DNA from: Stereum hirsutum FP-91666 SS1
Taxonomy: Eukaryota > Basidiomycota > Agaricomycetes > Russulales > Stereaceae
Length of the DNA stretch: 64,000 nucleotides
Direction: 5' to 3'
Assembly: GCF_000264905.1 (NCBI RefSeq)
Contig: NW_006763133.1
Coordinates: 2,923,152-2,987,151, forward strand
Part shown: positions 34,719 through 47,029 of the stretch, piece by piece
How the letters are laid out: each line of letters opens with the position of its first letter
Position numbering within the stretch: the stretch's first letter is position 1
The notes under the pieces: model-generated
Told to the model about the DNA's origin: nothing
The model's input: only the letters and a program-made list of their open reading frames with translations
The model's database searches: none
Position numbers and translations under genes: made by a program

Positions 34719-36254
34719 ATGGCGACAACTGCATCTTCCTCGACTTCCATCAATGGACAGGCTGGGCCGAGCAAGAGCAGTAGCGCCACGGGGGGTGGCA
34801 CCCCCCTTTTGACCCCTTCCGAGGATGGACTCACGAAGCAGGCAGGCAACGGCACCTCACACACGTTGGGATCTGCAAATGGGTTATCTCAGTAAGTAAC
34901 TACATACTGAAACAATACGAGCTGTGCTGGAGCTCGCTGTGGTGTTGGACCTCGAAAGACGTGAATTGTTGGACAAAGGCGCCGGTGGCGCGATGCGAAT
35001 GTTCAGAGTAGTTAATTGAGCATCGTTTGCTCTTTGCCCTCGCTGCTAGGTCTCCATACTTCAACCATGATGTATCCATTATAAATCATTTATACGAATT
35101 TGGGTTCCAGGCCGGTGTGAGTACTTCACCGTCGTGCAGACATTTTCTAGTGAACTAACCTCCGCTACACCGGAACAGAACTACGCGGACACCATCCTTG
35201 TAAGATTTCCACAGTCAATCGACAGCACCCTGACTGAACTTCCTCGCCGTTCTACAGCATGTTCAACAACAATCATATCGGCTCCATGCGCTCATCCTCT
35301 CCCGCTCTCCATACCTTGTTCATTTAATGTCAACATCGCCACAGTCAGGGAGTATGCGTGTGATTTATGTAGACCTTGAACACGACCCAGAAGTCACACA
35401 GGAAGTAAGTCCTTCTTTCCATCGTAAAGCGACCGGTCCTCGGAGTTCTTACTTACGCGTATTGATAACAGGGCTTTTTCGTAGGTACGACGGCGTCACA
35501 TTTGTCCCGATGCCACTGTTCTGTCTGACGATCTCATTCCTATTCTCAGCTCTGGGATACCTCTACTCTGCCGCTGCATTGAAGCTACTACGCCCTGAAA
35601 ATGCCCGAGGAGTTCTCGCAGCCGCATGTCTGCTGGGTAGAATGGATGATTTATGCTCCTATGCTTACGAGGCCTGCCAACAATCCATTACCGTCGAAAC
35701 GATAAACGGCTGGCTGGACTTCGTCGAGACCATACCCTCATCTACGGACGGAACTACAACACCTGAAAATCTGCCAGCACCCACCCTTTTCGGGTACTAT
35801 GCCCAGCGACTACGTGACGACGTCCTACACTTCCTCGTCGTCACCCTTCCTTCGGTCCTCCAGATCCACGATACGTCACCACAGAGTAACGGAAGAAATA
35901 CTTTGCTCCAGATATTTTCTCGGGTGCCTTTCAATCTCTTCAAGACTGCCGTCGAGTCGTCCACGTTTCAAATCGGTTCGCAGACGAATTTCATCTTCGC
36001 ACCGCCTTGCTTTCTCTCCGTCTGTCGGGATCTTATACTGATGGACGATTGGTGGTCTGCGGTCCGTAGGATCCGACCAGGCTCGATTCAAGTTCGCAAA
36101 AGAAGCCATCGAATTGCGGAAACGAGGCATCGCGAAAGGAGCCGGTGCAGAGGAGACAGTCGTACTTGCATTCGGAGGGGGAGCTCCCGGCGCCAGTGCC
36201 GTACACATTACTCGAAAGGGGCGGAAGCGGCCTCTGTGGAAGGTCAGCTCTTGA
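34719..36254 (+). CDS. BTB/POZ-domain protein
   Basis: ATG 34719 opens a Ser/Thr/Gly-rich tail (MATTASSSTSINGQAG). After introns comes SPYFNHDVSIINHLYEFGFQ, then AGNYADTILHVQQQSYRLHA and LILSRSPYLVHLM, a clear BTB fold (D-x-x-hh-V, then Y-x-hHA-hL-x-x-S-Y). GFFVALGYLYSA and ENARGVLAAACLLGRMDDLC complete it and lead into a BACK-like helical part. The last exon (KFAKEAIELRKRGIAKGAGA, GAPGASAVHITRKGRKRPLW) ends at TGA 36252-36254; the intron before it removes about 75 nt. Some BTB proteins act as Cullin-3 adaptors, but no Kelch or MATH repeats are seen here, so the target is unknown. The gene follows NTAQ1 by 201 bp on the same strand. Confidence 0.75.
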
Positions 36255-36800
36255 TACGGATTGCAGTGCTCTGTTCGTCTTCACACCAATGGCACCTTGG
36301 CCGACGGCGCCTTTTTGTGTTCCATCTTCCGCCTCGCTCCTTCGGGGGCGGAGAAAGAGAAACGGAGCAATGATCCGTTCTTAAGTGAAACCATGCAATA
36401 GGCTGTGGGTGAGGTCCCAGACCATTGCGCGTATGAAGTCCGTCGTGAAATAGACTGCTGGACTGACCTGGTGTGTTGGTGTACCTTCCTCGAGGTGAGT
36501 ATTCCGTGAGTCCCTTTTTGGGGACCTGTGCCTCCAGCAATCCGGGCGACCCTAGGCCTACTCAATGCTCACCAATGCTTCTCGGAACGGCGCCACGATC
36601 GATAAAGCTCTCAACGTTCTCAACGTTCTCATTACTACTACCCCTCATGACACAGACTGAGACACAGTCCTAGGAAACGCCTTTCTCTCGCGAGATATAA
36701 ACATGTCCCGTTTCTTCGAGGGAGGAGACACGCATACCCTCCGGCCGGACCATCCAACCTTGAGCCTACACTTCCAACCCACAACCCAACACTACTTGCC
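36255..36800. promoter_or_regulatory. Spacer with promoter of the DUF6593-like gene
   Basis: 546 bp between two same-strand genes. No further gene is supportable; the last part is a CA-rich leader before ATG 36801. Confidence 0.4.
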
Positions 36801-37666
36801 ATGGTAAATTCCAACTACGTGGCGCACTTCACGGGCAACGCCAACGACCCTAGGCACGGTGTCATCGTCCTCTGCAACCAACCAACATGGGGAATCTTCG
36901 TCGAAACGATAATTGAGGGGATCAATGGCGCGAAGACGACGGTCCGTCTGTTTTGCTTTTGACCGTCTTCTGATTATCGGAGCTCTTGAAGTCTGATTTT
37001 GCCTTATGCTTAATCTTCAGTTCTATCGAGGTCATGGGGCGACCGGGGTTCCCGTGGCTACGCTGGATTGGGCTGGCCGGAACCTCCTGGTATGTCTCGC
37101 CATCGTCACGTCTAAGATCCAACGCGCCTTAGCGAAAGTACGGTCGGTGAAATGCCCTTCTCCCAGGGAACGGCCACCATCGATGGAAGGCAGTTCCACA
37201 TGAAGGAGTTCTACATCCTGGAGCATAATCCCAAGTAAGCGACTATATCCTCAGTACATGCTGCAGGACCACTGAACAGAGCCCCGCTGGCATCTACCTC
37301 CTTTTAGCGACCGACAATTCGTGTCAGGAAACACCCAGCAGCGTTACATGTGGCGAAGGACCGGCACCGAGAGTTACGATGCAAGTATTCCCGTTTTGGT
37401 CCATCTATAGAGAACCGTATCAGGATCAATAACTCAACGCGAAACTCCCGCTTCTTTCCATATGCATTCTGCAGCTCTACACCTTCCCTGGACAGCAGCT
37501 GCTCGGCTACTATCGGCCGGACAATGAACGTTCGACGACGCTCCACAACTTGAACATGCCTTTGCCATTCGCGAGCCTCAACTTCACATTCGCTCATCTT
37601 CCGTTGTTCATCGACGCAGTCGTGGCGCTCACTATAAACAGATGGGTGGACAAGATGGGATTATGA
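36801..37666 (+). CDS. DUF6593-like protein
   Basis: ATG 36801 opens MVNSNYVAHFTGNANDPRHG; stop TGA is 37664-37666. Four exons keep frame. The beta-rich body reads PTWGIFVETIIEGINGAKTT, FYRGHGATGVPVATLDWAGR, ESTVGEMPFSQGTATIDGRQ, FHMKEFYILEH, RYMWRRTGTESYDL and LLGYYRPDNE, and ends with a hydrophobic helix (FIDAVVALTINRWVDKM). This pattern of short beta strands, W at the core, F-x-x-x-EF in the middle and an aliphatic end fits the DUF6593 family, which is expanded in mushroom-forming fungi. The molecular function is unknown; the fold looks like the tubby/scramblase-like C-terminal barrel, which is an inference. Confidence 0.68.
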
Positions 37667-38091
37667 GGTGTGACGATATAATCGTCGGAGCGAAGCTCCT
37701 GGGTTCTATACTATAGCTAGTGGCAGTTTCGAGCAGGGTTCGCGGGTGGGCCTAGAATGGATGTGTGTGCGTGTTGCTTTTCTGAGGAGGCCGGATAGGG
37801 ACGGTAGAATGGAGATGGCAAAGAAGGTATCGGTTTGTGGAACCTTAATTATTTATGTACATAATAACGAGAACATAGGGTATGCAGTGGGTGTGAATTT
37901 TGCAGCGGAAAGCAAGAAGACGATAGAGAGATGAAGAAGGAGAAGCAAGGGGGAGAATAAAGAAGCCCAGATCGGTGCATAGAAAACAAAGCATCGGAAA
38001 AACAAAGTAGCTCGGACGAGTCAAAGAGTCCATGTCCATAATCAGAAGGTGAAAGCACATCACATTAATAGAGAAGTGACGAGAAAAGCGA
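37667..38091. other. Convergent 3'-3' spacer
   Basis: 425 bp between two convergent stop codons. It is purine-rich on the plus strand; no gene was found. Confidence 0.45.
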
Positions 38092-41000
38092 TCAAGTCGT
38101 GCTCATACTGCCGAGCATATGTTCGAGCCGTTCTTCCACGGTCCAATGGACATCCGACTCAGAATGGTAGGAGGACGAGTTGGGTGCAGGAGCTGTGGGC
38201 ACGATATTGAAAGAACCAGCCTCCATCCCCGACGAAAGGTTGTCGATGAGACGCCCTATCTGTTGCGAGGAGCTGAAAAACACCTGGAGGACAAATGTCA
38301 GACGTGGCCAACTGGCACAGATTACGAGAACCTACCTTGGTCTCCGGTCGTCGTGGAGCCTGCTGCTGTGTCTTCCTTCGAGAGAGGAACGAACTCGTGC
38401 TGTCCTTTGAACCTTTTCTCGCATGTTCTTTGATGAACAATTGAACTCCCTCGCCAGGATCACGGTAAGAGTAGTCCGAAACGAAGCTAGCCCTGTTCAT
38501 GTACAGTGACTCGGCATCATCGTCGCGGAGCCCATTCACGATGGACCTTATTGTTTTTAACGAGAGTAAGAAGATCAATCGATAACGCTCGCGTGGAGTC
38601 CCTGGAAGCGGCGTACCATATTGTCTCACCGTTAGCCAGCTCGAGAACCTCGACGGCACGGCCATCTGTGTTAGACGCCGGGTCCTCAACGTCCGCTTTG
38701 GGTTCGCCAGAGACAGCGATCGCAGGTTTTCCGTCGGTAGCATAAAATTCATATCTATTCGGGGTGTCATCGTCAGCGGCCTGGAACGATCACGAAAGGA
38801 GACGAGGGCAAAAGAATGGAGACCCACAAAGAATCATACGCCGAATTAGACTGCTCCAACGCAGTGGGTAATGGTGGAACGGGTATGTTGTGTTGTTCGA
38901 CTTGCGCCCTCAGCGCACTAGGTAATGACGGCATAGGCGGCGTCGTATCAGTCGAGAACCGACGACCGGTCGGAGACTTGGGCGGAGGGGGCGTAGGTGC
39001 CCGATCGTGTATGGACCGCTGCGAGTGAACGGAGGCAGCGCTCGCAGAACGCCGACGGCGTGACGAAGAAGTCGTGCTCTTGGGGAAAAGAGAGCCAACG
39101 TCTGCCGTCGACTGCCTTGACTCCGAGGGGAAGATCAAGGTTCTCCGAAGCACGGTCCTATCCGCGTCTATGGAGGAGGACGCATTGTTTGCACTGCCGG
39201 CCGTCTCACGAGCCGGGCGAGCAGTGGCTTTCCGGATGGAGAGCTTTCGCACGGCGTCCGAAGTCGAGGTGGGTTTCGGCGAGGAGGGCGTTGGAGGGCG
39301 TGGGTGCTGCTGGTTGTGCAGCTGTTGGTCCAAGCTTGGCCGGCCCTCGGAGAGCGTCATGGGGGAGCGAGAACGCTCGAGCCAGGACACTTCCGTCCGT
39401 CCGCTTTTGTGACTTGGCGCGGCGGATGCGTGCTTCGAGACGTTAGATTTGGCCTTTGACGAGATGGAACCGGAACGGGCTAGCAAGTCGTTGAGGGCAC
39501 CCTGATCGAGACCGAGATTCGAAGCGGCGTCGAACAACTGCTTCAAAGCGGCTTGGTCTGCAGACGCAGACGGAGAGGCCGAGGCAGATGATGCAGGCTG
39601 AGGAGAAACCTCGCGATCGAAGAACGGTTCGGAATGCGAGTTTGAATGCGAATGAGACGGAGCGTTAGGGGATGACGGTGTAGACGAAAATGACCCAAAT
39701 CCGTGGAAGGTGACGTTGTCCGCAGGGGCAGATCGTACCTCCTCCGTGAATGCACGGGTGTGGTGTGACTGAGCTTGTAGGGTCTGCATGGTATGAGCGA
39801 TAGGCGCCGACGTGGACGACGATAGCGGTGGCTTCCGATGTTCGGCGCCGCTAGAGGGTTCGTTCATCCCCTCTGCCGTGCGTGGCCTACGGAACCTGGC
39901 CATGAAGCCCTTCAAACCTGGTCCAGCTGAGGCTGGCGGACTGGGCAAGGGGACCCTGAACCCACCCGCCTCGGTAGCGCTCATGACCGATTGAACGGCC
40001 GAAGGATGTAAAGTCGCAGACCCGAAGCGTGGATACTGAGAGTGCGACTGAGGGCCTGCGGAATGTGGCGAGCCCGCGTCGGAAGCATAGGGCGTCTCTT
40101 CGCCCGGCTTCGAGCGTAACGTGCCCCTTAGGCGCTTAAAGCGGGAACCCAATTTGGAAGTATTCTGGGGAGCATGAGGCTGAGAATGGGGATGAGGATG
40201 AGAGTGGGCGACGTTGGCGGAGGAGGTAACGGAAGTCGCGCGCAGAGGGATGGTATCGACGCTCGTAGACGCAGAAACGAGCGTGGGGCTGGATATCTGG
40301 TGAGGATTGATCTTCTGCCTCCGATGCGTACCGCCAGAGATCTCGTTCACTCTGAGATTGGAGGAGGACGTGGGCTTGAGCTGAGCCATCGCGGCTTCGG
40401 TCCGGCGAAGGACATCTTGCTCGAGCTGGCTTTTGGTCACGAAAGGTTGGTCGGGAGCGGGTGTGATGATACGAGGGCTGGGAGGTGCCGGTGAGCTGGG
40501 TTGAGGGACTGTATCATCTGCGATTGGTTCAGGAGAGTGAGCCATGAAGGCGTCTGGATGATCACCATCGTCATGTGGTGTACCTGGCTCTTTGACATCG
40601 TCGTCGTCGTCGAAAGCAAGACGGGGCACAGGGGACGGAGTGGTGGACACCAATTCAGTTCCTCCGAATAGAGCGTCCGCCAATGCCCTACGCCTCCTAG
40701 TCGGGCTAGAAAGCTGCGTATCCGTCGGCGAATTGACCGGAGTGTCTTCTGCCGTGTCGGGCTTAGACTGAGGTTGGGTAGGCACTGTGATAGGCGTAAC
40801 GCGACCACGGGGAGAGGCATCTATACTATGCAGAACGGACTCGAGGAGCGCCTTCTGCACATGGTCCGGAGCGGGTATAGACTGGACTTGAGCCTGATGT
40901 TGATGTTGAGATTGAGGTTGAGATTGCGATTGCGATTGCGATTGAGAGGTGGATTGCGATTGACTCGGAGGAATAGGATCCGCAGCCTAACCGATAACAG

Positions 41001-44000
41001 TTCACGGTTAGTCCACCACTAATCAAATCTTGCAACAAATCAACTTACCCTACTATCCCTCCCATTCCCATTCTGAGAATACGTAGACTGCGAAGTCGAC
41101 GGCCTCCTCCTCTTCAACGACTCCCTCCTCTCCCTCGCCACATCCATCGGCGCCTCCGCCCTCGCCCTCGCAGCCACGATCAACCTCTCCTGCACCGCCA
41201 CCAAATCCGCCTTCGTCAGCCCCGCGACGCTCTGCAACACCTCCTCCGCCTCACCCATGCCCGCACCCACACCGATACCGCCCGCAGTGGACGAAGACGA
41301 CTTATCGGTGCTGGACGAGAGATCATGCCAGACGGGCTGCGTCGACGACTCGAGCGCGGCGAACATCGCGATCGTCCGATCATGCTTATGCGCCTCGTCC
41401 CACGAATGATAGCTCGAGCCCGCAGACTCGAGCGATGATCTCGAAGAGTTGCCCGTAGGTGAGAGCAGGAGCGGGTGGGACTGGCCGAGGGAGAAGGGAG
41501 ACGTGAAGCTCTGTTTGGACGACGCGCGGGGGTGGTGCGTGTTTGTGCTGGAGTTGTTGTTGTTATTGTTGTTGTTGGGCGACATCCGTCCTTCGGGGAA
41601 CGTGGTGGACGTAGGAGACCAAGCAGACGAGCCCGTCGGCGTAGGCGACCTCAAACCCCGACTCGACACCGAGACCGAAACCGCAGAAGCCGGCGGACCG
41701 AGGTCGGCCAACGACATCGCTGACGGCGACCGACTATGACTATGACTTTCTGGCACGATCCGCCCCGTGGGCGACATCGCCATCCCGAACAAATTGGGCG
41801 TGTCCTGTCCGTCTAGGAGTGGCGAGTCGGGCAGGGCAGGAGAGCGTAAGGAGCGAGAGGTCGAGAGCGCTGATTTCGAGCGTGACATGCCCGCGGGGTC
41901 GTGGACGTCATTCGTGCTCGTCATGCTATCGTTCCGCGCATGACTCTGTCTCGACAAACTTCCCCTTCTCTCCGGTGTGCGCGAACCAGAACCAGAACCC
42001 GACTGATCCTGCCAATCGCCGGAAGACGAGCTGAGCGAGGAATTGTTCTTGTTGTGCCCGGCAGCGAATGTGGCCTTCTGCGGACTGGCGGCGTTGGAGG
42101 ACGACCGCCAGGTGATGCTGGAGGGTGTGCTCGGGCGCGAAGGGACTGACATGGCTTGGTATGCGAGGCCAGTGAGAGGTGACGCTGGACGACGACGACC
42201 ACCCAAAATCGAAGATTCCTGAGGGGTCCCAAAGTCGAGGTATGAATCGTCCGTGTCCACATCCCCACTGAACCTTTCGCGGTCCCTATCCTCCACCGGC
42301 GAGCTCCGATCCCTCTGTTCCGCACTGGCGTTGACGTTGGAGTAGGTCGAAGAAGTCCCATTCGCCTTGAACGAGCGTGTGATAAACTGAGAATGAGCAC
42401 CAGTGGCGGTGACGGTGGCGGTGGCGGCAAGCGGGGAGCCCGTGCGACTCGAAGAATCGCGTTTGTGGAGGTTCGAAGCTAAATTTGGCAGCGAGATACC
42501 AGGAGAGGCCCGGTGGTCAGGAAGACGAGGGGACGTAGCGCGCGGCGTAGTCGACTGATCGTCCGAATCCATCCCAAAGTCGCGAGGGGTCATGGGCCGT
42601 GGCATGCCCGGTATATAACCAGGTAATCTCGGCGTCGGAGACACGGTGGGCGAGCGGGACCATGGGGAGGAAGCACGATGGCTGCTACTGCCGCCGCCGA
42701 CATTGTTAGTGTTAGTGTTATTGCTGCTAGCGTTGTTGCAGTTGCTCGGGGACGAGGATGTGGGAATGTGATGATGATGATGATCGTACGAGAGGGCTGT
42801 GCCCGTTTCGTATTCCGCCGAAATAGCAGACGCGATATTTTTCGGCGTGCGGTCCTGGATGGAAGGGAAGCGTGACCGATAATAAATTGAGCCGAAATTA
42901 GATTTCCGCAACGAACAGGACTAAAGGACTGGAAACCTCCTAAAAGCACGGTGATTAAATGCAGAGAAAACACGCACCAGTTCATGTGAAAGGCTCTCGA
43001 ACGCATCGTGGTGCTTGTTCACGCCGCCGACGGGCGAACGGGGCACTAAAACCTGATCGTCCCTGTCCCCGTCCGGATCCTCTTCTTCTTCCACTTGTTC
43101 GTGTTCTTCTTCCTCCGCCTCCGCTTCGCCCTCCACATCTTCCTCGATCTCTCTGATCGCCTCCTCCAAAGCCCTCGACGCCCTCCTCAAATAGTCACCC
43201 CTATGCATCCCCTTCGCAGGCCTAACACTCTCCTCTTCCTCCTGCGACTCGTCCAAAGAAGCCATCGACGATCCCACCCCCGCAGACCTATTGCTATTGC
43301 TATTCCCCGGCCCCTCCAACGACGATAACTCTCCTTGCGCATTTCCCCCCTCCGGTGTGACCGCCCTATTTACACCACCACCACCACCACCACCACCACC
43401 ACCACCACTGGTAGTCCCATCACTGCTCACCCCCTCCGAAACCGTCGAGATCCCACTCCTCGCACTCCCTCTTCTCTGTCTCGGCTGCGAAGCCGTCACG
43501 CTCCGATAATAACTATAATCCTTCAACCGTCCGCTCCCAAACAAATTATTACTGTATCGTTTACTGCTCTGGCTATGTCCGCTCGCAGGCGAGCTCTGCA
43601 CGGACGAATCCCGGCCGGGTGCGTATCCCGAGTCTCCGCCCCTGTCGTCCGTATCGGTGTTCATGTTGGAGTAAGTGTTGGTGGTGGAGGTGTGGGAGGT
43701 GGAGGTGGTGGAGGTGGACGATTTGACGCGGAGACGGTTGAGCGTGTCGAGGATCATGTCTTCTTCTTCTTCCGAGACTTGGATGTCGGAGCCTCGGGCG
43801 CGTTGTTCGGCGAATTTGGAGCGGAGGTCGTCGACGGAGACGGGATCGCCGGTTGAGGAACGGAGGAGGGTGAATCGACGGGAAAGACTGGAGGTCGGGT
43901 TCGTGACGTCAACCCATCACAAACACAACAATAACAATAACAATAAACCACCACCGAAAAAAAAAACACCAAGCCGATCGAGTCGTCAGTTAAATACACT

Positions 44001-44598
44001 TGATCATGACAGCCGAGAGACGATGAGACGCACTCTGGTAAGATGAGTGAAGTCCGAAAGTCGCTGACGACGGGAAGGGCGGGTAGCGGTTCAGGGGCAA
44101 GCGCGGGAGGTTGACGCATCGACGACGAGGAGGACGAGGACGACGCCTGCGACTGGGACTGAGACGAAGGTCCGGCGCCCGACCTCGCGCTCTCGGGGAC
44201 CTGGCTTCTCCTCGGATCGGACCACTTGCTGGAAATGGGGAGGCAGGGGAGTTAGTCGTAGGGTGTGGATATGCGGATGTGCGTGTCGTATGGGGAGGAT
44301 CGGAGGAAATTGGTATTGGTATTGGGGTATTGATTGCGGGTGTGTGGGATGTGCAGGGTTCAAGTAGGCAATTAGATGGAGAGTGTGTGGTCGAGAGCGC
44401 GTTCGACGGTCGGTGCGGTGCGGGATTGTGGTGAGTATGAATTGCGACCCGAGTAGAGTCGTGTTTTGATCGCGGCCGTAAAGACGAGAAGATCGCCGAG
44501 GAGGAAAGGTAGGGTGGGTGGAGAGGTCGGGACCGTGAGTAAGTATGAGATTGGAGGGAGGCAGAGAGGGTAGGGTGTACTTACCGGAAACGGTGCAT
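38092..44598 (-). CDS. Very large disordered Ser/Pro-rich protein with conserved ends
   Basis: The tiny first exon MHRFR starts at ATG 44598-44596; a long intron of about 360 nt joins it to KWSDPRRSQVPESARS. The next exons have LPALPVVSDFRTSLILP, then RRFTLLRSSTGDPVSVDDLR, FAEQRARGSDIQVSEEEEDM and ILDTLNRLRV, which look like an ordered N-terminal module. About 1,500 residues of Ser/Pro/Thr/Arg-rich sequence follow, with a helical segment SVAGLTKADLVAVQERLIVA near base 41200, SQ repeats near 40930 and polyglycine near 43390. The C-terminal part is again ordered: VPPLPTALEQSNSAYDSLRY, EFYATDGKPAIAVSG, AVEVLELANGETIWSIVNGL, RDDDAESLYMNRASFVSDYS, and FSSSQQIGRLIDNLSSGMEA before VEERLEHMLGSMSTT and stop TGA at 38092-38094. 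The family is not recognised; a scaffold role, perhaps in polarity or signalling, is only a guess. Confidence 0.65.
40897..40967. repeat. Coding hexanucleotide tract (SQ repeat)
   Basis: Repeats of the type GATTGC/GATTGA on the plus strand code, on the minus strand, for alternating Ser-Gln in the large disordered protein. Length variation between strains would change the protein without breaking the frame. Confidence 0.7.
43373..43409. repeat. Coding (CCA)n microsatellite, polyglycine
   Basis: A run of about 12 CCA triplets encodes, on the minus strand, a run of glycines in the large disordered protein. It is a likely hypervariable site. Confidence 0.75.
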
Positions 44599-45695
44599 GC
44601 TGGGCTAAAAGTCGGGCTCAGGACCTCGTTTCTTACACGATGCGTTCAGGGAGCTTGTCGAGGGTGGGTGGGTACAGAATTAGAAAGGTGAAAGAGGAAG
44701 GAGAGGCGAGGCAACGTGTGGGACACGAGGAGTTGGCGGTATGTAAGATGCAAGATGCGAAGAAGTTGAACTGGAAAAGACAAGAGAAGAGCGAACGACG
44801 GTGGGCAACTGACGGCAGGACGCTGCGATGTGCCGGGCCTGCGGGCGTCCAGAGTAAGGCTGAGGGAGAAACGAAAAGCGAAAGGAGAGGGGAAGACTAA
44901 CAAGGCCCGTCTCAATCAGGACGCGCCGTCACCGACCGTTTATTCTCGTCCTCAAGTGCCTGATGATTCTGCTCGGATCTGGGCCTAATCACGCTCTCCC
45001 CTTGATTGGTCACTTCTGCAATATCTTCGCGAAATTCACAACTCTTGGATGGCCAAAACATCCAATGGAATAAAACTTACTCTCCAGAACAGGTCGCGTC
45101 ACAGCTGGCAATTATCGACGTCTTCCATCCAGGCTCGTCTGGCCCACTCAACCTCCCTCGACATTTTGCAGGGAAGGTAATTATAACGGCTCGAGCTTGA
45201 TCTAGTTTCCAGAAAACTACATCCCAGTCGGCAGTAGTAATAATACCGTCCACCATTCATCAAGCGCGTAAGGAGATAGCTGCTTATCCCCTCTGCCGTC
45301 GTGTTATGTACGTCCCACCGAGGCGTGGTCGCGAACAGACATTGTCTAGATCGTACATACATATAGATCCTAACACGAGTTCGAGAGACGAGCTATGACT
45401 GAAGGAAAATAGTGAGTGGTCCTGATGTGTTGGGGTCATGGGTGAGATTCGGGTGGCGAGGATGAGAGCAGGGTTATAGTGGATTGCTGTTGCGGTCGAG
45501 GCAGGGGAGATCACGGAGAGCTTGGTAGATTCTTCTCGGTAGTATCAGGTTGGTCGGTCTTCTATCATCAGAATAGACGAGCGCAAGTGGAGACTCGGTA
45601 CAAATTCTTCATACAATGCACATTTGACATATCTGATACATCTTCATGTTCGTCATTCATCGGCCATCGTTTGTGTTGTCGTTCACAATACTGGA
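44599..45695. other. Spacer between large-protein gene promoter and E2 gene
   Basis: About 1.1 kb. The left part is the promoter of the 6.5 kb gene and the right part the 3' flank of the E2 gene. Short open frames show no motif. Confidence 0.4.
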
Positions 45696-46864
45696 TCACG
45701 AGCCCGTGGCATACCTAAACAGTCGACAACCACCCGTGTTATTAGGAACGTTTATACGAGTACACAATGGTGGAGAGACGTACTTCTTCGTCCACTCCTT
45801 CGCAGTCGCGAGAAACTTCGGTCTTTCCTCCTTGAGTTGCTGTTCGCGAAATCGGATAAACATTCAACATCAGCTACAGCTACACGGAACACAACTGGAG
45901 GGAATGCGCTCACCGCAGCGATATCGGGCTCAAAAGGATCGTCCGGACTCGGGTTGTTCACTTTCTCCTGTATGACGTTCAACACTACACAGATAAAGTG
46001 GCGAGCGTCAGCATTAGCATTAGCTTGGGTGGCGCAGACGTAGAGTGCAGGTGGACGTACCGGTGGACAGTGTGATAGCAGGTTTCCACTATATTCGCAG
46101 CATACCAAATACCAGAACATGAAGAATGTGGTGAGATATAAAGTAGAGTTGTGCGAAGAGCAGAACGGACCTGATCGCGGAGGATGGGTACGCAGATGTG
46201 GCCCTCTTCGTTGATTCCGGGATGGTAGATCTTAGTCGAGAACGTCACCTTCAACATCAAAGACATACACCCGTAACAATGACATGAGCACGTGCATGTA
46301 TATGCGTAGAGAAGACTGGTGATGTGACGTACGGAAGGCGCTTTGAAGGGATAGTTGTCCGGGAGCTCGACCTTGAAGTTGAAGGTGCCACCCTTATATG
46401 GACTATCTCCCTAGATAATAAATCCACAAGAGAGTAAGCATACCGTGTAGAGACTATCCATATTACCACGGATCGGTTTACGGGAGTATATGGAGGAGAT
46501 GGGGGATGAAGGACGAGCAGGTTATGACACGGTAGGGAGGGTGGCGTAACTTACAGCTGCTGCGATCGAGCAGTTCCAGATGAAGAGGTTATCCTCTAGA
46601 GGTTCGACAGTTACGCCCTAAATATATGAGATGAGGGTCAGCAAGTTTTCTAGAGGAAAGAGGAAGAACACGATATGTACAGGAATGGGCTGGCTGTTGA
46701 TGTCCTTGAGCTCCTAAAGCACAATGTCATCATGTCAGGTGTGTTATGGATGGATGTCTCTGGAAGATCTTCTAAGGTTACTGACTTTCTGGATGCGTCT
46801 ACATCATAAGTTCAGCGCCGATAGATCTCAAGCGGGATTAAGACACGTACCTTAGAGCAGTCAT
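45696..46864 (-). CDS. Ubiquitin-conjugating enzyme E2, class I
   Basis: The gene is split into about ten very small exons. ATG 46864-46862 opens MTALR, followed by RIQK (a 13-nt exon), ELKDINSQPIP and GVTVEPLEDNLFIWNCSIAA. The core continues DSPYKGGTFNFKVELPDNYP, FKAPS, TFSTKIYHPGINEEGHICVP with the active-site Cys, ILRDQ, WKPAITLST, VLNVIQEKVNNPSPDDPFEP and DIAA. The last full exon reads QLKEERPKFLATAKEWTKK; splicing a further intron restores EWTKKYATGS before TGA 45696-45698. The HPN tripeptide normal in E2s is here HPG, as in some E2 subfamilies. The protein is the bare UBC fold of about 150 residues. It transfers ubiquitin from E1 to E3s; RSP5 in this window is a possible partner, but nothing links them directly. 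The subfamily could not be settled. Confidence 0.92.
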
Positions 46865-47029
46865 GGTTGAGTTCGGAGGAGGGTCAAAACACGCGGCGCC
46901 ACTCAAGCTGAGGGGCTACAGACCCCAGTCTAAGGTTAGGGGCTATCCAATGCAAGTGTCTGCTCTTGCTCGGGCTCACGCCTTGTCTTCCTCTTCCAGC
47001 TTCACGAATTGTCGCGCTCACCATCCACG
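46865..47029. promoter_or_regulatory. 165-bp bidirectional promoter (E2 / Bre2-like)
   Basis: The two divergent start codons are only 165 bp apart. No TATA box is seen; a CT-rich tract lies just before the right start. Confidence 0.5.

Noticed and set aside
38773..40860. The 695-codon frame taken as a separate gene
   Set aside because: Its lack of its own N-terminal context and in-phase junctions on both sides show that it is one exon of the 38092-44598 gene.
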